Source: Tretioscincus oriximinensis (lineage: Eukaryota; Chordata; Lepidosauria; Squamata; Gymnophthalmidae). Taken from it: a DNA stretch of 64,000 bases. This document shows positions 60,111-64,000 of this stretch, piece by piece (positions within the stretch are counted from its first letter, which is position 1; each line of letters starts with the position of its first letter). The stretch lies in assembly GCA_022410635.1 (NCBI GenBank), contig JAJVDF010000452.1, positions 475,577-539,576 on the forward strand, read 5' to 3'. A model generated the notes under the pieces. The model saw only the letters and a program-made list of their open reading frames with translations, did not search any database and had not been told where the DNA came from. The position numbers and the translations under genes are program-made.

Positions 60111-61429
60111 TAGCACTTTAGTATAGCTAATCTACCTGAGGGAATGGTGCTCAATAACTCTCTTTTTAAGTATTTTAAGTGCCCAATGGTTGAAAACACT
60201 AGAGATACACTGTGTAGGTAAGGGTGTCTGAGCTACAGAAATTCCTGTGTGTCTGTGTCATCAGTGAAGAAGGAAGTCAGCAGTTGCTTAGTCCTACCTT
60301 GTTTGGATCTGCTCCAAGGACAAGCGAGAAAGGAGATTTCAGTGAAAAAGGCAAAAATAAGGAAATAAACATAGTAATTGTGGAATTTTCACAATGAGAA
60401 AATAAGTTCATTTATAGTCATCTGTAGAGGAATTTTTTTTCTTCCTGCTGCGATTAAACAATGTACACTGGAATCTGAAATGGAACAGTAAAAACTAACC
60501 AGGGATGGGATTTCTAATTTAATATACTGTAATATTATTTTGAAACTATAACAATTGTATAATATAGAAGCATAAGTGCAATGCAAGCAGCAGCATATGC
60601 CTGCCAGAATGCATTTCAATGCTCAAAATCAATCTTTTATAGTTTCAAATTGATTTCTGAATCTATAGTCACTGAGGACACCAGAGACGATGGGAGCAGT
60701 GCTGTTATTTGCTATTCTCTTTTATAGCAATGTATGTACATCAGCAGCAGATCTAAGCTTTGGATTACTGACATGATTAAAGATATCCCCATCTCAATAG
60801 ACTTTAAAAAGNACAATAATCCACATGCTGTAAGTACAATAATGTAATACTAAAACATTTATTGCTTGTACATTCTAGGATAGGTAATTAAAAAAACGTT
60901 TACTGCTGTGTTTTTTTGTGGACTATTCAGAAATATATGCTTTCATCTCCTATTCACAAGAGCAAACACAACAGACATTAAGGCTTTAATCTTATGCACA
61001 CTTAGGATGGAAGCAAACTGAACTCAGTGGAACGATTTTATAAACATGTATACAATTGCACCATCACATTGCAATTTACCCTGTTACAGTACATGCCCTT
61101 GAACTGAGTGGGATTTAATGAAGGATAAATATAGGATGCTTTTATAGATAATGTCATTGTCTTTGCAACTTGGAAGATCTAATTCAACAAATGTTTCCTG
61201 CACAGCCTGTGATGAGACTTTCCTTTGGCACAGTATAATAGCTTGAAGCCTGTNACTCCTTGTCTGGTTCTTCCTGTTTCTTCATACTGTGGTTCAAAGA
61301 GGTTCTGAGCTGGTAATGAATGTGATTTCTCAAATATATCATAAACAAACCAACATTATGTATTACTATAAGAGATGTGCAAAATTTAAGTTAGATCTGA
61401 AAATTTGTTTAAACACTTTTTATTTGCCT
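60111..61429. other. No recognisable feature
   Basis: AT-rich DNA. Confidence 0.4.
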
Positions 61430-61655
61430 ATCAAGGAGGCTTGGAGACTAACAGNAGAAAGGTAGGCGACATGAGCTTTCATAGACATGTCTACTTCTTC
61501 ANATGCATCTGATGATGTAGACGTGTCTATGAAAGCACATGTCTTCTGTGCTGCAAGCACATGCATGAAAGCACATGTGCTCCAAGTGCTGCAAGTCCTC
61601 TTGCTTGACTTACTGAACTAAGACTAACACGGCTATCCCACTGAAATCAAGTTCA
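61430..61655. mobile_element. Longer copy of 'ttagtct/acacggcta' repeat
   Basis: It opens with ggcttggagactaacag. It contains inverted copies of agctttcatagacatgtcta and agacgtgtctatgaaagc around cagatgcatctgatg-like DNA, and closes with gactaacacggctatcccac. It is the longest member here and shows the hairpin middle of the family. Confidence 0.6.
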
Positions 61656-61818
61656 TTTGGCTGAATTCACAATGATCCAAACATATGGTGTTTTATATGT
61701 CTGGATGGATATTTGATCAAACTGAATCACTCTCTTTGCTCAGAAATACAAACTAATTGATCAAACAGTTCATGTTCACTGTAGTTTTGTCTTTGAAAAA
61801 AACTTTTGATAGGTTAGT
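61656..61818. other. No recognisable feature
   Basis: Short unclassified stretch. Confidence 0.35.
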
Positions 61819-61941
61819 GTCAGTCGCATACTTTTAATCCATCTTCAGTTCTCAGGGANTTGAATAACAGGATAGGGGTTGGGGGGAGGGTTTTCCTGAT
61901 TTCATCCTGTTNTTCAGGANGATTAAAAGTATGTGTCTGAC
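61819..61941. mobile_element. Foldback MITE-like element, about 123 bp
   Basis: The arms gtcagtcgcatacttttaat and attaaaagtatgtgtctgac pair almost fully. Further pairing includes catcttcag with ttcagga. No target duplication was seen. Confidence 0.6.
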
Positions 61942-63814
61942 TTCAGGAGCAAAAAATATATGTTGCTTTTCAAATGTGGAATTGACTACTTGGTTGCTTG
62001 ACTAAGTTGAAGAATGAGTTGAAGAATGAGTTAAATGAGTTGAAAAATTGGAGTTGCTGAATGGAGTACCAAATATTTGAATTTTGTTCATGCACTTCCC
62101 CATTTATTGTAAATCATTATAATATAGATTTGATACACAGGTTGTAATGCAACTGTTTTTGGTTCCATGCAAAACAATCACCTTATTATTTTAACATGCC
62201 TTGAATGCTGCTTTTAATTGCTGTTTTGTGATTTCAAACACAGTATTGAAAAGAGTTGATGTTCTGTCTTTCATGTTTGCAAACAAACTGTTCCAAGAAC
62301 GTTTTGCAGAAGAAGAGTTGCTTGTGAAATACAGACTTTGATGTGGGTTTCTTACTAAAAATCATAGATTTTCATAAATTATGGGTTTACAATTCTTTAC
62401 TCAGCGAGGTGATTTTGAATTACATGCTTTGGTCTCTGATTCTGATTGCAGGCTAGGAGCAGACAATAGTTTAGTCACACACACACACAAAAATGCAAAC
62501 TGTAATTTGCCTGATAAAGTGTTCAAGGGCAGGGAGCCGTACAACATACAAGGTTTGGAAAATCGTACAAGCTTGAAATTTTATTTTCTTCTCTAAATTT
62601 AATTTGAATTTAACATTATCCTTCTCACCCCCAACCCCTGCTTCTTAACTTCAGGATACAAAATTATCATGATATCAGCAAATAATGCAATCATCTGCTG
62701 AATATTTATGAAAACAATGTCCAACATTAATATGGAATAAGCTATGTAAATTTTCTTCAAACAATTATAGCCACAACCGTCCACATTAAAATAAGGCATC
62801 TCTTTGAATAATTTATCATTTCTAAAGGTATCCTCAGAATCTTATCGATAAAAAACAATCAATGAGCAGCCAAGAATCAGGCTGCCTGCAATCCCCTCTC
62901 TTTTCAATCTTTCCCCCTTTTAAGAATATTTAATTATTTTTTACTTTCTCTACTTAGAGAGGAAAAAGAGTATTCCTAGAATCCCCTTAGAATCTGATNT
63001 GGCATTCTCCCACAGTTGTTGACCCTACTGCTGCTTCCAAAATAAAAAACCTGCCATTTCCCTCTGCTTTCCCCTGCCCTCGGCCTCCTTGATATTTCTG
63101 CTGTTTTTAAAGACCACATTGCTTTTTGTTCGCACAGGTGACGTTGAGAGCTACAGAAAACAGAAGCTACAGTACATAATGTTGTGTGAACCATAACAAT
63201 TTATTTTTATATAACATACAATTATCAGGGGATGTACAGAAATNAAGCCATTTATCTACTGATGAGACTTTAGAAATTAGTGGCCCATGGAAATGTGGAA
63301 GAGTTACTAATTAAAAGAAAATAATATTTATGATCTGTTTAATACTAACCTTTGTTACATTCATGGTTCTTGCTGTTAGAAATGCCCAAGCAATTGTTCC
63401 AGCCATAAAAGACAGAAATCTGCTATTCACATGATTCCCTGCCCATGCCAGTACAAAATTCAAAGCTGAGGCACATTTTCAGTCCATCCTTGGTATTTCT
63501 GCTCATGACCATGCTGGAAAATAAGATAAATGGTAACAGAGGTTGACTGCTTTCTGTGACTGAAAATAGGAGTGGATTTTTCCTTAGGCAATACATGGGG
63601 GGATTCCATAGTGGGAGGTATACCATACCAGAAAGTGTACTAGGGGCTTATCTTTTGTGCACCCACTTTTGTGGTCCAATGGATCCCCCAATTACTGTGT
63701 GTACAAGGAAAATTCCTAATACTCCTGATGATCCAGTGCAGAATCCACATGCTTTCAGGTAAGTCCACACTGCAGTGGTTTCAGTAAAGGGAAGAGTGGT
63801 GGAAAGTGTGGTCA
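61942..63814. other. No recognisable feature
   Basis: AT-rich, with a short CA run near 62476. ORFs near 63423-63762 overlap on both strands and show no family. Confidence 0.4.
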
Positions 63815-63999
63815 GAGTGTTTTATTTATGTATGTATTTATATTTACAGTTCTATACCAGAAGGACTTGAACATATTAAAGCAACAATATCTGAAAGTAA
63901 GGAAGAGAGAGCAGTTTTTTCAGCCAAAGGCCAGGTTAAAACACTTCAAGTGCTTTCTGGATGCACACAGAGATGGTAACTGNNGCATCTCATGAGGCA
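63815..63999 (-). mobile_element. L2-like LINE 3' end (cut by window end)
   Basis: It matches 18379 and 29946 in the same orientation: tatttatatttacagttcta, taaagcaacaatatctgaaa and ttcagccaaaggccaggtta, then the decayed coding block. Confidence 0.65.
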
Positions 64000-64000
64000 G

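Overview
The window looks like nuclear DNA of a vertebrate, most probably a squamate reptile. It is AT-rich and intron- or desert-like, with no operons and many short ORFs broken by stops. Its interspersed repeats are of the kind common in lizards and snakes: tRNA-derived SINEs with an 'aaaagcggggtataa' type 3' end, CR1 LINE tails ending in 'atgttctt' or 'atgattct' octamers, L2-like LINE tails ending in taaataaa, L1 and hAT DNA elements. Scattered single N bases point to a draft assembly. The organism call is inference from repeat content only.

Only one host protein-coding segment can be supported. It is the first coding exon of a PRKX-like cAMP-dependent protein kinase on the minus strand (25179-25389), inside a strong CpG island (about 25150-26170). 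The exon encodes a low-complexity N-terminus that ends in the family-typical YRLEDLETLATVG just before the glycine loop, followed directly by a GTGAGT splice donor. Positions 25178 down to 1 are then intron 1 of this gene and run out of the window. Positions from about 26200 up to 64000 are upstream intergenic DNA. No second exon was recognised.

Everything else is a layered repeat landscape. 1-7100 holds CR1 and SINE copies, a TIR element built round about four tandem units, and a perfect 62-bp palindrome. 7141-7960 is an unexplained GC-rich patch with a TATA-like box and exon-like splice signals. 10.5-24 kb has SINEs, CR1 and L2-like copies and two hAT elements with 8-bp target duplications. 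24.8-29.5 kb has foldback elements on both sides of the CpG island. 33-36 kb has foldbacks and hAT-like elements. 43-48 kb has L2-like, SINE and CR1 fragments. 50.7-52.7 kb is a nested stack: an L1 ORF2 relic cut by a SINE and by a solo LTR with a 5-bp target duplication, next to a large palindromic element. 57-60 kb has an L2-like RT relic, a compound tetranucleotide microsatellite, a full hairpin hAT MITE and a CR1 3' end with an open 132-residue frame.

No convincing new multi-gene system was found. The most interesting signals are structural: nested insertions with readable target duplications, foldback families and tandem arrays inside a transposon.
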